This document shows positions 1 to 10,807 of a stretch of 64,000 nt of DNA, piece by piece. The DNA is taken from the NCBI RefSeq assembly GCF_011745365.1, contig NW_024468914.1, positions 2,316,001 through 2,380,000 on the forward strand, read 5' to 3'. The notes beneath the pieces are model-generated. The model was not told the DNA's origin and made no database searches. It worked only from the letters and a program-made list of their open reading frames with translations. This stretch comes from Cryphonectria parasitica EP155. Taxonomy: Eukaryota; Ascomycota; Sordariomycetes; Diaporthales; Cryphonectriaceae. The translations under genes were made by a program, and so were the position numbers. Numbering within the stretch: position 1 is the first letter of the stretch; every line of letters begins with the position of its first letter.

Positions 1-651
1 TTCCACACCGAAAACCCTTCTCCACTGGTGGTCCTTGCGCTGAGGAAAGGCGCGAAGCCTATCGACGCGACGAAGATTAAGAACTGGCAGCCCGTCACGC
101 CCGACAAGGCCTTCGAGTTCGATTCGACGGTCGGCGAGAAGGTCTTGCTGCGTATCGAGCCTGACAACCCAGGCGAGAACTCCTACGAGAGCTTGTTTCC
201 GCACAAAGGCACGGGCAAACGGAAGCATGCTGGGGGCGACGACTCTCCAGCGCGCCGTGGTGACCGCGGCGGGCACAATAATGCACGGGGAAACAGTTCT
301 TTCGGCGGCAGGGGTCGCGCCGGCTTCAACAACTACCGCGGGGGCGGCGGGGGCGGCGGGGGCGGAAGTAACAGCGGTGGATTCCGTGGCGGGCCCAAAG
401 GAGGCAACCGTGGCGGAGCGCGTGCTGGTCGCGGAGGGTCTCGGGGCGGAAGGGGAGGAGGTGCACGACATTACCATTCCCTCGATGACGTCGGCAAGGG
501 AGAGTTCGTCAATGGCGCATCGCCTGCTATGTACGACGATGCCCCTGGTGGCGGACAGTGGGCGTCATCGTTCAACTCGACCCGATCAAAAGGAGGCGGA
601 GCGTCCGGCAACAATGGCGGTGGGAGTGGTGGTGTGGAGCAGTTCTACTAG
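1..651 (+). CDS. C-terminal part of an RGG-box RNA-binding protein (5' end outside window)
   Basis: The reading frame is open from base 1, so the gene starts upstream; the first in-frame GTG at 28 is not a start. About 60 residues of ordinary charged sequence (including ATKIKNWQPVTPDK) are followed by a glycine/arginine-rich tail of RGG and GGRG repeats with a nine-glycine run, ending in GGVEQFY and a TAG at 649-651. RGG tails bind RNA and are common in nucleolar and mRNA-binding proteins. The arrangement could fit a fungal La-domain protein, but no La or RRM domain lies inside the window, so this identity is a guess. The same frame stays open after the stop (see 652-1005). The DNA of the glycine tract is a G-rich run that could fold into quadruplexes. 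Confidence 0.75.
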   Translation, partial: FHTENPSPLVVLALRKGAKPIDATKIKNWQPVTPDKAFEFDSTVGEKVLLRIEPDNPGENSYESLFPHKGTGKRKHAGGDDSPARRGDRGGHNNARGNSSFGGRGRAGFNNYRGGGGGGGGGSNSGGFRGGPKGGNRGGARAGRGGSRGGRGGGARHYHSLDDVGKGEFVNGASPAMYDDAPGGGQWASSFNSTRSKGGGASGNNGGGSGGVEQFY

Positions 652-1005
652 CAGAAGCATACTGCAGTCACACATACGACTACCTCAGACGCCACGTCCT
701 CACAGGTGGACACGGCTCAGACCACACAGCCCCAACACAAGACGCCACCACTATCGGGTTCAGAGGGCCCGAAACCGACTGCACTTGCAGCTGTGCATAT
801 AACCACCGACAGGGTCTTGAACGTCAAGGTAGAAGTCGGTTCTGTAAGCAGCACAGACAGCACAGATACGCAGCAGAGGGTGGCCAATATCATCTCTTTG
901 CCTGGAGAACCGCCGCGCAGAAGAAGAATCGAAATGGTCGACACGGGCGCAACAACCAACGAGGATCCCGTCTCTCGATTCGTCTTCAAGCGCCGCGGTG
1001 ACTAG
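652..1005 (+). other. In-frame open extension after the TAG stop (possible readthrough tail)
   Basis: Directly after TTC-TAC-TAG the same frame runs on as CAG-AAG-CAT and stays open for 117 sense codons to a TAG at 1003-1005. The encoded tail is rich in T, S and Q, then charged, ending in FVFKRRGD. It has no usable early ATG and no good splice donor that would bypass the stop was seen. It may be ordinary 3' UTR that is open by chance, a readthrough product, or the site of a sequence error in the stop. Confidence 0.3.
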
Positions 1006-2000
1006 CAAAATTGTTTCAACCAAAGGGGGACGAGCGAGGCTTTGCGACACTCGAAAGAGGAGCAAAATGGTCTCGTGTCGCGCCCTCCGGCGCCAGTGGA
1101 GAGACCACGGCCTTGACATGTAAGAGTGCTATATAACATAAAGCAGCGAGAGCAAGGGGAAATCGGCTAGGTCGAGACAGAGTCTTCTCTGAGGCGGCAA
1201 GCATGAGTTTTACGGATTCTAATCTGTATCCGTTCCTCATGCTCCACTTCTTCGCCCACAGCGCCTTGTTTTTTTGACTTGCTATCGGAATAGAAGGAGA
1301 ACATGAACGAGGTATCACTGTACTCCAACGGCATTATCTGAAAGGTTCACTGTTAACATACGTGTAATACCCGTCTTTCATCTCCCCGTCGCAGCTGGGC
1401 GGCGTACATTACGGGGCGGGACGCAAGGATGAAATGAAATAAACGACAGATAAAAGGTTAGGGGCTGGAGAGGAGAAGTATGGTCTTACGAAATCAGGAG
1501 ACAGGCAGCATTCAGGCTGCTGGGCATTGAGGTTGCATTATTTGGGAGTGTATGGTTATTGTTTTTTGTTTCGATGATTGACATGCTCGGTAGTATAGTA
1601 TGGTTGATTGCTGGGTCAATAAAAGGGTCATAATTACCTGTGATATGGCTGAATTGACAATGTCATCTATTGTAATGGCTTGACTTGTTAGTGGACTTTG
1701 CTTGCTGGTCGCACAGTTGTTAAGACCCGGAACGACGTGAACTCCGTTCTTAATCAGGCCTTCTCTCGTCATGTTTCAACATAAACGGCAAACTTTGCCG
1801 TGTGAAAATGGCCTAGCAGGTGTGATTTCACATTCACGAGGCTCGGCATTCTCCCACTGAGATTTTCTCTTCGATGATACCATAATCAGGAATTGTTCTA
1901 CCTGTCTATATGATCTTTCTCACCTCGCTTCTTGCACAACCCAGCCAGCCGTCACAAAGCGTCATCACGCAGCGCAGACCTGCTCACCCTCTACTGCTAC
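1006..2000. other. Convergent intergenic region
   Basis: Shared 3' flank of the RGG protein (plus) and threonyl-tRNA synthetase (minus). It becomes AT-richer from about 1440 to 1920, as fungal 3' UTRs often do. No convincing coding or RNA gene was seen. Confidence 0.5.
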
Positions 2001-4601
2001 CTACTCCTTCTTCTTCTGCTGCACAGGCAGCTCCTTAGCCTCGGCCTTACTCGCCGGGAAAGGGTTGTAGATGCCGTGGTCATTCTTGAGCTTGACGAGC
2101 TTCTCGATGGCCTCGTCCAGCGCGACGGGGGAGCCTCTTGACTGGGTGTCTGTGTCATCTCTGTAGCGGATGTTGACCTGGCGGTTCTTCATCTCCTCGT
2201 CACCGACAACTGAATGAGGGGAAAATAAGGCGTTAATATGTGGCAATTGATAAGGTTCATGATGATTTTAGTGAATAGTAGAAGGGGGAGGGGGGGGGGC
2301 TTACCAAACACGAAGTTGTACTGCGCCAACTGTGCCCTCCTGATCTTCTTAGGCAGCGTCTCGCCTGAAAAGTCGACATCAATCCACATGTCCTCGGCCC
2401 AGAAGATCCTCTTCACCTCCTCCGCGTAGTCATAGAAGCCCTTTCCGACGGGGATCACCATGATCTGTCTGGGGCTGAGCCAGAAGGGCCACTTGCCGCC
2501 GAAATGCTCGCACAGGATGCCCGTGAATCGCTCGATGGAGCCGGCCATGGCACGGTGGATGACGACGGGCCTGGCGCAGCCTGTGGTCAGCGGCTTCTTG
2601 GTAGCACGCGGGGCCTCCTTGGCCGTGGAAGGTTCGGCCGCGACGGGCGTCGGGTCAGCCTTGGCCGCGGCGGCGTCCTTCTCCTGCTTCTCCAGGGCCT
2701 TGGCCTGAGCACCCTCGGGGGTCATGTACTCGAGGGAGAAGTTCTCGGGCTGTACAAAATCCAGCTGAGCGGTAGCACATTGCCACTCACGGTTCAGGCT
2801 GTCCACGACCTTGATATCGATCTTGGGTCCGTAGAAGGCACCATCACCGGGGTTCAGCTCCCACTTCATGTCATTCTTCTTTGTGAACTCATCCAAGGAT
2901 TCCTTCAGGGATGCCTCTGCCTTGTCCCAGGTCTCTATCTCGCCCATGAATCCTTCAGGCCTCGTGGACAGATGCAGCTTGAACTTGAGGCCCAGGATCC
3001 TGTAGAACTCCTGCAGGAATTCGAAGATGTTATCCATCTCCTGCTTGATCTGGTCTTGACGGCAGAAAATGTGTGCATCGTCCTGCTGGAATCTCCGCAC
3101 ACGTGTCAGTCCTGACAGTGCACCGGAGGCCTCGTTTCGATGCAGCACACCAAAATCTGCCAAACGCAGAGGCAGTTCTCGGTGGGAACGTTCTCGGTGG
3201 CCGAACATGACAAAGTGAGAGGGGCAGTTCATCGGTTTGAGACCAAAGTCGACGTCGTCGATCTTCTGGATGAACATGTCATCCTTGTAATGTTGCCAAT
3301 GCCCTGACTGCTTCCACAGATCCGCATTGAACAGATTGGGGGTGATGACTTCCTCATAACCTCTCTTGCGGTACTCCTTCTTCAGGTACGCTTGAATGCT
3401 GCTGTAGATACGGGCACCGTGAGGCAGCCAGAAGGCTGATCCAGGACTGACAGGATCGAAGAAGAAAAGTTCTTGGTCCTTTCCGATCTTGCGATGGTCT
3501 CGCTTCGCAGCCTCCTCGAGCATCTTCTTGTGCTCTGCCATCAGCTTCTTATCGGGGAAACTGACACCGTAAACACGCTGGAGAGAGTCGTTTTCTTGGT
3601 TGCCCAAGAAGTAACTGGCAGAGTTCTTAAGGATTGAGAATGCTTCTATCCGTCCGGTGTCGGGCACGTGAGGTCCTCGGCAGAGATCGATCAACGGGCC
3701 ATTACGGTACACGGTGGTGGAGGTGCCGTCGGGAATTTTGTCCTTGATGATGTGTTGCTACGGTATCGCCAGTCAGCAAGCGTATGAGGAGAAGAAAAGA
3801 TATCACCCCCTCTCCCCTGCTCCCTTTCTCCTTTAAAACCATCAACCTCTCTTACCTTGTATTTATTGTATTTAAACATGTCGAGTAGTTCCTCCTTGGT
3901 CATGACCAGACGCTCAAACTTCTGCTTCTCTTTGGCCACCTTGGAAACAATCGTCTCGAGGGGCTTCCAATCCGTCTCCTGGACAGCTGCACCGTCGGGA
4001 AGAGCCATCTCGTAGTAAAATCCGGAGTCGATAGGAGGCTGCAATAGTCTTGGTCAGTGGCCTGTCGGATCCCGGTATGTGTTCACCGTATGGTGGATGG
4101 CAGGTGCCTTACTCCAATGCACAAAGAACAGCCGAAGCGGCGCTCGCAAGCCTCTCCCAGGACGTGAGCGGAACTGTGCCAGAATACCATCTTGCCCTTG
4201 GGGTCGTTGAAGTCGAGAAGCTCTAGCTTGCAGCTCGCCTCAAGAGGCCTGTCCAGGTCCCACAGCTTCTCGTCGTCGCCGTCCAGCCGTGCCACAACTG
4301 TCTTCTTGTACAGAGACTTGGAGATAGCAAGCGCAATCTCGCCAGGTGTCGTCTCCCACGAGGTGCCCTCCTTGACAGCGCCATCGGGCATGGTGATTTG
4401 GATGGGCTCGCGAGGCTTCTTGGCGATCTCCTCGTCCTGTCGGGCTTTCAGGCGGTCGAACAGGTCGAGACGGTCCTGCAGGAAAGAGGGAGGAGGCTGC
4501 ATCTCGAGAGGGCCTGCATCCTCGGCCTTGGGAGCGGCCTTCTTCTCCTTCTTCGCCTTTTGGGGCTTTGCCGCTGGTGCTGGTGCAGCCGCGTCCGCCA
4601 T
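2001..4601 (-). CDS. THS1: Threonyl-tRNA synthetase, cytosolic
   Basis: Charges tRNA-Thr with threonine in the cytosol. Exons on the complement are 4601-4113, 4038-3856, 3757-2305 and 2209-2001, with GT-AG introns of 74, 98 and 95 nt; the joined frame gives 777 aa, close to yeast Ths1. The N-terminus is a lysine/alanine-rich tail typical of eukaryotic forms. A TGS domain lies near residues 65-130. The editing domain follows with HSSAH (H142, H146), then the class II core with CRGPH, motif 2 ([15 protein letters not shown]) and motif 3 around [11 protein letters not shown], and a C-terminal anticodon-binding domain. A fungal-style alanine/proline/lysine insert sits between LEYMTPEG and the RPVVIHRA segment. 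The ATG at 4601 is the first ATG in frame. The frame is also open upstream to a TTG at 4664 that would add 21 residues without acidic side chains. Function is certain from family motifs. Confidence 0.97.
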
Positions 4602-5902
4602 TTTGCTTAATTGGGAGGGTGAATGATTGATGGGCAGAATGAATTGAGCAAGAGATGGTTTCAAGGAGCACCACCAAGGCTTATGAGGCGTCTGGTGGGC
4701 TGATGTTACCGGTGAGTCACGAAGAGGGAGTCAACTATGTGTGGCAGATGTCCCGGAGCCGATGCTGAATTGGTGTCTCGAAAATCGTGGCCTCCAATTG
4801 CAGGATTAAAGGGAACTGCCCCGCGCTAGACCTCACTTCACCCCTCCAAACTGCCGGCATGGTTCAGGGGTCTCGATTATTCCCTAGGCCTAGGCCATCA
4901 TGACCATAGCACATACTCAGCACAGAAAAAGTCACTCTTCAACCGTCTGGCACGTTATTTATTGTTATTCTTCTTCCATCTTGTTCCAAGCCTGTACAAA
5001 CCCATTTGACACATGATCATCTATTCCCACTCCATACCAGCGGACAAAACCCACTGACTAGAAGGAACAAGAGAAGGGGGGGGGGGCAGAAAAAGATACA
5101 ATAGGGTGGCGTTCGTGAAAGAACTGGGGGGGGGGGATGTTATTTCCTAGGAATGGGCAACCACCAATATCGTTGTTCTCTGAACTATATGAAATATTCC
5201 TTACCCATTCATTCTTTCTCTCCTTTATGAAATGGGCATGGAAGAGCAGCGTCTTGAGTGCAAATCCATGTTGGGTCGCTGAAGAGAGAGCCTTGCTCCA
5301 GAGCTGAGAACTAACGCACTACGATGTAAGGTGACACACAGCACGCCCACCCTTCCAGTTCGCTGCAGCTCGAGCTCACATGAGAAGGGAAGAGGTTAGT
5401 GATTGCAAAATCTTTGCAGGGTAAATACAAGGTACTAGTGGTAGGTTGTGTTCCTTCGACTCACAATTCGCTATTCGTGGAGGGCTCATAGAAGATGGAT
5501 CTCGGTCATTTGGTTTATAGGCCTGCCGTACTCACTGAAAAGTACCAGTACGATGGTACTTGGTGAGCAACGAGTGACCCGAATTTTAGCGGATTCGGTG
5601 CGGGGAGTACAGGTGGTCCATGTCCTCGCGTGCGGCCTTAGCCGCAGTGCTGCATTCATCTCGGGCCCGCTGACGCCATAGAGCGTGGGCGAAAGTTACC
5701 CAAGATCAGCCTCTCACGAACCGTCCAATTTCCACGCGCCGCAATCAAACAACACGAGCTCTCCTCTAGAGCATCGCCGCCTTGTGCCCATCGGGGCACT
5801 GACGAAAGTCGTGTGCTCTCCAAAGAATTTTTGTCATCTGCACAACTACAGCCTCTTTTCGACCTCCACACAGCTGGTCGACTGCCCTCGCGACGAGTCA
5901 CA
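4602..5902. promoter_or_regulatory. Divergent promoter region, THS1 / F-box gene
   Basis: 1.3 kb between two genes transcribed away from each other, so it should hold both promoters. It contains several runs of 7-9 G and a CCTAGGCCTAGGCC palindrome near 4883. No TATA box or ORF could be assigned with confidence. Confidence 0.45.
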
Positions 5903-7918
5903 ATGGTTACTAGCCTAGATAACGTCCCCGACGAAATTGTCCGGCAGATCCTCCAATACGTTCCTCCCGGCGAGGCCTACTACCAGGTGCCGCTGGTCTC
6001 GAAACGTCTCAGGCGCCTTGCGTTTGAGCCTCTGCTATGGAGGGACTACTGCCAGAGTTGCTTCCGCTACTGGCACGCTGAACACTGCCTGGGCGAGAAG
6101 CTACAGTCGAGGGCGTCCAAGACGGACTGGAGGGGTCTCTGGAGGCTACGCCAGGAACGCAATGACCTCTCAGCGCGGCTGCTCGACAAGGCAATCGCCA
6201 CAAAGGTCGGGCGCATGGGCAACATTGGGAAGATATGCCAGTTGGGCTATGATGCGAAAGATTTCCTCCTGGAGCAGGTCCAGACGCCCGATACCGCGGA
6301 TGACGTTCTCGCCAGGCGGTACGAGTGTCCATTCTCTCTCTCTCTCTCTCTATTATCTCAAGGCCTGGCCGCTGATTGCCCCACAGATACTTCGCCAATA
6401 CCGCACTGTCCAGCATACATCGAGGCGCCGCCGTTCACGAATGGTACAGTTACCAGCGCACGCCTCTCACTCCCTTTGGACTCGACCGCGCGCTGGCCGC
6501 CTTCGACATGTTTTTTGCTCCTGAGGACGATGGCGACATCGACGGCACGTGCGCATTGCTCGACAGGCTAGCCGCGGAATTCATTGAAGAGCAGGACGGG
6601 TTTGATGCGTTATCTACACGCGACAAGGCACTGGCCCTGCTGAAGTGGACGAGGGACAGGAACCTGACGGGCATGGACAACCCTGGGGAAAACTACCGCT
6701 GCCTGCGAAACTGTCTGATCGGGCACGCGCTGCGGGACGAGAACCACCCTTCTCTCCCCTTGGTATCGTGTGCCATCTACACGTGTCTGGCGGAGCGAGC
6801 CGGCCTGCGCGCTGCCTGTTGCGCCTTTCCAAGCCATGTTCATGCCATGATTATGGCGCCCTTGGGACACGACCTAGACGGGAAACAGATTGAACCTCCC
6901 ACGACGGATGTCGACAAGATGTTCCTCGACCCATATGGCTCGAGCGAGGAGGTCCATCTGGCGGACCTCCGGTCCAGGCTTGTCGAGTTCGACTGGCTGC
7001 ACGGGGAGGAGGCATTCCTCGTCCCCGCCCCAGTCCCGGTTCTGGTACAGCGGGTAGGGCGAAATATGAAGATGACTTTCCACGACTTCATCCACCGGAG
7101 ACAGGAGCACCTCTCGGTCGAGCACCTCGCGGTCCTCCGAGCCGACCGCCCCCCCTCCAAGCGCACCGTTGAGAGCTCGGTATACGCAGCCCACTGGGCG
7201 AACCTCCTGATGACTCCTGTGAGCAATTTCCAGTGGGACAGCTCACTGGACCATTTCCTGCACTTCGTCACGCACTACTTCCCCGAGGACGCTTGGATGG
7301 TCGAAATGTATCTCACGCCGCTGTACAAAATTCACACAAATACCGTGCAGCCGCGGCACCGATTCACGCTGGAGAACGTGCCCGAGGTCCTGCGTCTGAT
7401 CCGCAACGCGGACAACAGGACGCCGACCGTCAACAGGCGGTACACGCAGGAGATCAACCAGACCGTGTGGTACACCGTAGGGCAGGTGTTCCGACACAAG
7501 CGGTATGCATATATCGGGATCATCAACGGCTGGGGTGAGAGAGGGACGTCGTCGCTTCCTGGGGCGCCCAGCCTGGCCATGGAGGATCTGATGGATGAGT
7601 TGTCGGATTCCGGCACGGACAGTGACACGATCGGGCTAAGACTCAGGAAGAAGGTTTTCTACACGTGTCTGTAAGTTACAACACTATATCGGGAGGGCAT
7701 GTAAGAGAAGCCAGGGGAAAATTCAGCTGACCATCTTTGTTCACAGGACGCACAAAAACGATCGTTCTGTCGTTGCGCAAGATGCTATCCAGATCATCCA
7801 TGACCCGAGGCTCATACCCGAGACTCTGATGGAAGATGCTGGGAAGTTTTTCAAAAAGTTTGACGCAAAGACATGCACATTCGTGTCCAACGTCAAAGAG
7901 TTCTATCCTGACGGCTAG
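5903..7918 (+). CDS. F-box protein with transglutaminase-like and YccV (hemimethylated-DNA-binding-like) domains, FBXO21 type
   Basis: Probable substrate receptor of an SCF ubiquitin ligase. Exons 5903-6318, 6387-7670 and 7747-7918 (introns 68 and 76 nt) join in frame to 623 aa. The start ATG has a good context (CACAATGG). Residues about 5-48 are an F-box (DNVPDEIVRQILQYVP, then LVSKRLRR and LWRDYC). The middle (about 170-330) resembles the SirB1/transglutaminase-like region of FBXO21, with GENYRCLRNCLIGHAL and CCAFPSHVHAMI. The C-terminus from about 505 is a YccV/HspQ-like domain (YTVGQVFRHKRYAYIGIING), interrupted by an acidic loop (MDELSDSGTDSD). Intron 1 carries a (CT)n tract before its acceptor. 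In bacteria YccV/HspQ acts in protein turnover and binds hemimethylated DNA; in FBXO21-type proteins its job is not settled. The substrate is unknown. Confidence 0.92.
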
Positions 7919-8504
7919 GCCTCTCGGGCTTCCGGGGGGGAAGGGGGGTTTCACACTCATCTTTTGATTCTTGAGTCTGGTTATGGAATTCAAGGAGGCC
8001 GAGAGATACGGCATTATAACAACTTGAAATTCCAATATACTTTTTTTAATTGCAATTAAGCGAAATCTAAGATCATATGCCCATCGAACCGCACAGACGA
8101 ACGTGAGCCTATCGTTCGGCAGCAGACTCGGAGGACAAATGATGCTGTTGAGAAGCTCTCACACCGCACTTTAGGATGCCTGTTCGTATCTGGGCTGAAA
8201 TGACCTTACAACGTGCGAACGCATCAGATTAAAAGTATCTTGAGAAAATACATGCCAAAAGAAGAAGGAAAAGAAAGAAATACATATACATAGTATCAAA
8301 GAAGGGTACCTACAAGTGGTGGTGAAAGAAGAAGACCACCAACCCCTAACCCCCACCAAAGATCCTGTGTATATATATCAAACAATTTTCTTAAATTGAA
8401 CCAATCATATTCACGCTGGTATGGCCGAGGTACGTGTGACGCTCGACTCTTTTCCTGGCCGCCTGCGCGCGCGCGGGAATTTCGCGATCCAAATAGGCGC
8501 TAAC
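7919..8504. other. 3' flank of the F-box gene
   Basis: AT-rich 3' UTR-like sequence with several possible poly(A) signals, then a GC-rich patch at 8455-8490. No gene was seen. Confidence 0.5.
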
Positions 8505-8626
8505 GCAAAAAACTTTGTGCAGTGGTCTAAGGCGGCAGATTTAAGAGTGGTTCTTCTCAGAAGGGACTTAACTTTATAAACTCTGCTATCCGAAAGGATG
8601 CGTGCGTTCGAACCGCACTGCCAGCA
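8505..8626 (+). pseudogene. tRNA-Leu(UAA)-like gene with intron; 5' acceptor strand destroyed
   Basis: From the D loop onward this is a textbook leucine tRNA. The D-loop sequence is AGTGGTCTAAGGCG. The anticodon stem pairs GCAGA (8535-8539) with TCTGC (8582-8586), and the loop gives anticodon TAA at 8542-8544. A 35-nt intron (8546-8580) holds CTTAA, which can pair with the anticodon as eukaryotic tRNA introns do. The variable arm is ATCC-GAAA-GGAT, and the T arm is GTGCG-TTCGAAC-CGCAC. The 3' acceptor strand TGCCAGC (8619-8625) needs GCTGGCA at the 5' end, but the sequence there (8499-8516) does not pair, and box A is poor. This suggests a 5'-damaged copy, although a sequence error is possible. 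Confidence 0.65.
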
Positions 8627-10037
8627 ATAGCTGTTTTCTTTTTTGGCGGGTTTTCCTCTTTTAGCTCCTGGTCAAAATTTTCTTCTGATTTAAGTAATAG
8701 GAATGATATGTGTGACTCTTATCAATATCGCTTTTTTCTCCTTTTTTCTTTATTTGGTGTACCGAGTATCCGAATTGTAGAAAATCATGTCCTGCCCATG
8801 CTACGAACAAACCCTCCTCGTCTCTCCCCCCCGTACAAGATCATCAATGCCTCTCAAGACAAATGAGATAAGAGCTGGTCAGTTTTGCAGAAGGAAACGC
8901 AATGGTAGAGCAAGCAGTTGTTAAGGTTCACGTCGCCTGTACATAAGGTGGTGGAGGGATCGCGGGCACGGTCGAATACATCCGCCCCCGCCCGCCCATA
9001 TTTCGATATGTAGAGAGTAGTAATCTTTTCTTCTTTGCCTCCGCTTCGTTCTTGCGCCCCTGCCGTGCACTCGTTCATGTCAGTGGGCAAGGCGAAAAGA
9101 AGATGAAAAATTCCTGCCCTTTTCCCCTTCCACCCGCACCTGTAGATAAAACGCTCTATACTCGCCGCCGGTTCCCTCTTTCCCTTCGACCTGACTCGAG
9201 ACAGGTCATCTGCGGCAGCTCCGATCCGCTGATCTGGTTCGCGCTACATCAACCTTTCACACGTGTGCGTCTGAAATTTAGGGTAAGAGTCTGGAGATTG
9301 GGTGGTAGTAAAAATCCGGACATCCTAAGCATCTTCGACAGGGCAGGGTGGTCGGAGATTTGGCGGAGCGGGAGGGGCCGCAGCTCGTGATCGTGGGCGA
9401 GGCGGACTGTATGGCGCGATCGGCTGGCAATTTTCTGAAAACATCAGCGTGAAAGGGGGGGGGGGGGGAGAAGGATTGTTAGCTAGAGGAGGAAGAGGAA
9501 GATTAACGAATCACATTGCTGCTGAATAAGGAGGTTGCCCAAGAGTTTTGACAAAGTTTTGCTATTTTGAGGTTTCTGCAGAAGAGAATAGATACTACGT
9601 AGAGTCAGGAGGATGCAACCAAAAGGGCACCCGAGATAAGTATATACTATACTATAGATAGACAAATGCAGGCAGCTGGAAGAAAATGTCCGGACACGAC
9701 TCGGGGCTACGGCGGTCATATTACGGTACCCATGACCTGCCGATGCAAAATGAAAGGAAGAAAAAAAACCAACCGACCAAAGCGCGCCCCTTTACCTGAC
9801 GACTCGGGTTGAGAGTCTATTTTCCCCTACAATCTCATAGGCCAAGGGCCTCCATGCCATTCAAATCCTCGCTTATCACATTGTGCACCCTATGGAGGAG
9901 AGGGTTTCACAACGATTCGTATTCCCGAGCAAAAGGAAGTTCAGCCGAGGTTCCTTGGCGTAGAGTAGAGGAACACGGTCCGGCAGATAGGACTGGTGGC
10001 ACCGCGCCTTCGATGTTTCGGGGCATCCGGCATCTAC

Positions 10038-10038
<1 letters not shown>

Positions 10039-10074
<36 letters not shown>
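10039..10074 (+). repeat. Poly(A) tract, 36 nt
   Basis: Uninterrupted run of A. It could be a retroposon tail or slippage product; no element body was recognised upstream. Confidence 0.95.
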
Positions 10075-10076
<2 letters not shown>

Positions 10077-10768
10077 AACAGGCACGCAGAGTTTGTTCCG
10101 CAGCGGCCAAATTCCTCTCTTCTCCCACGAGACTCAGCAAGAAGACAAGATGTGCCTGAGCAGAGAGTTAGCCTTTTGCCCCTTGTCAGACCAGCCTGGA
10201 GAGAAACGTCCCGGCTGGCCTCCGCGGGATGTCTGATATGTTGAGACAGCACCTCTCGAAAGACAAAGTTGCAAATACTTCTGTAGCCAATGATCGCGCC
10301 CTGGATAGGCATTTCGACGATTCAGTAGGCGGGTCAGGTGTTTGGCTGTCCTACCATGTGAGCTGTTCGATCGTGATCCGTGACTTGCACCATAGCAAGA
10401 GGGCAAGATCATGTATGTCTCTGAATTATGAACCACAACTATTGACAACTCTCACGGCTGGTGCGGTCGGATTTCCGATGTTGGAGCGGCCTGCTATATC
10501 GCCGGCACACCACGCACGACGATCTTTAACTGAAAGCAAAAACTCTATCCTCTCGCCCCAAAGGGGGGGGTGAGCACAAGAAGGAAGAGCTGGCTGAAAC
10601 ACCTCGCACCACCGTATCGCTGGATCCCGTGCCCGGTTTGGTTTGGGTTCATGAGCGGTCTCGTCACGAGTCCCAAAACAGAAAGGTTGGTGGGAAAAAG
10701 AAAGGAAAAATGGGAAAAGTTCGGCGGCTACAATCACGAGGGAAAGAAAAGGGGAGCCGGGGAGGGGG

Positions 10769-10771
<3 letters not shown>

Positions 10772-10806
<35 letters not shown>
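10772..10806 (+). repeat. (GA)n microsatellite
   Basis: Perfect GA dinucleotide repeat of about 17 units in intergenic DNA. Confidence 0.97.
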
Positions 10807-10807
<1 letters not shown>

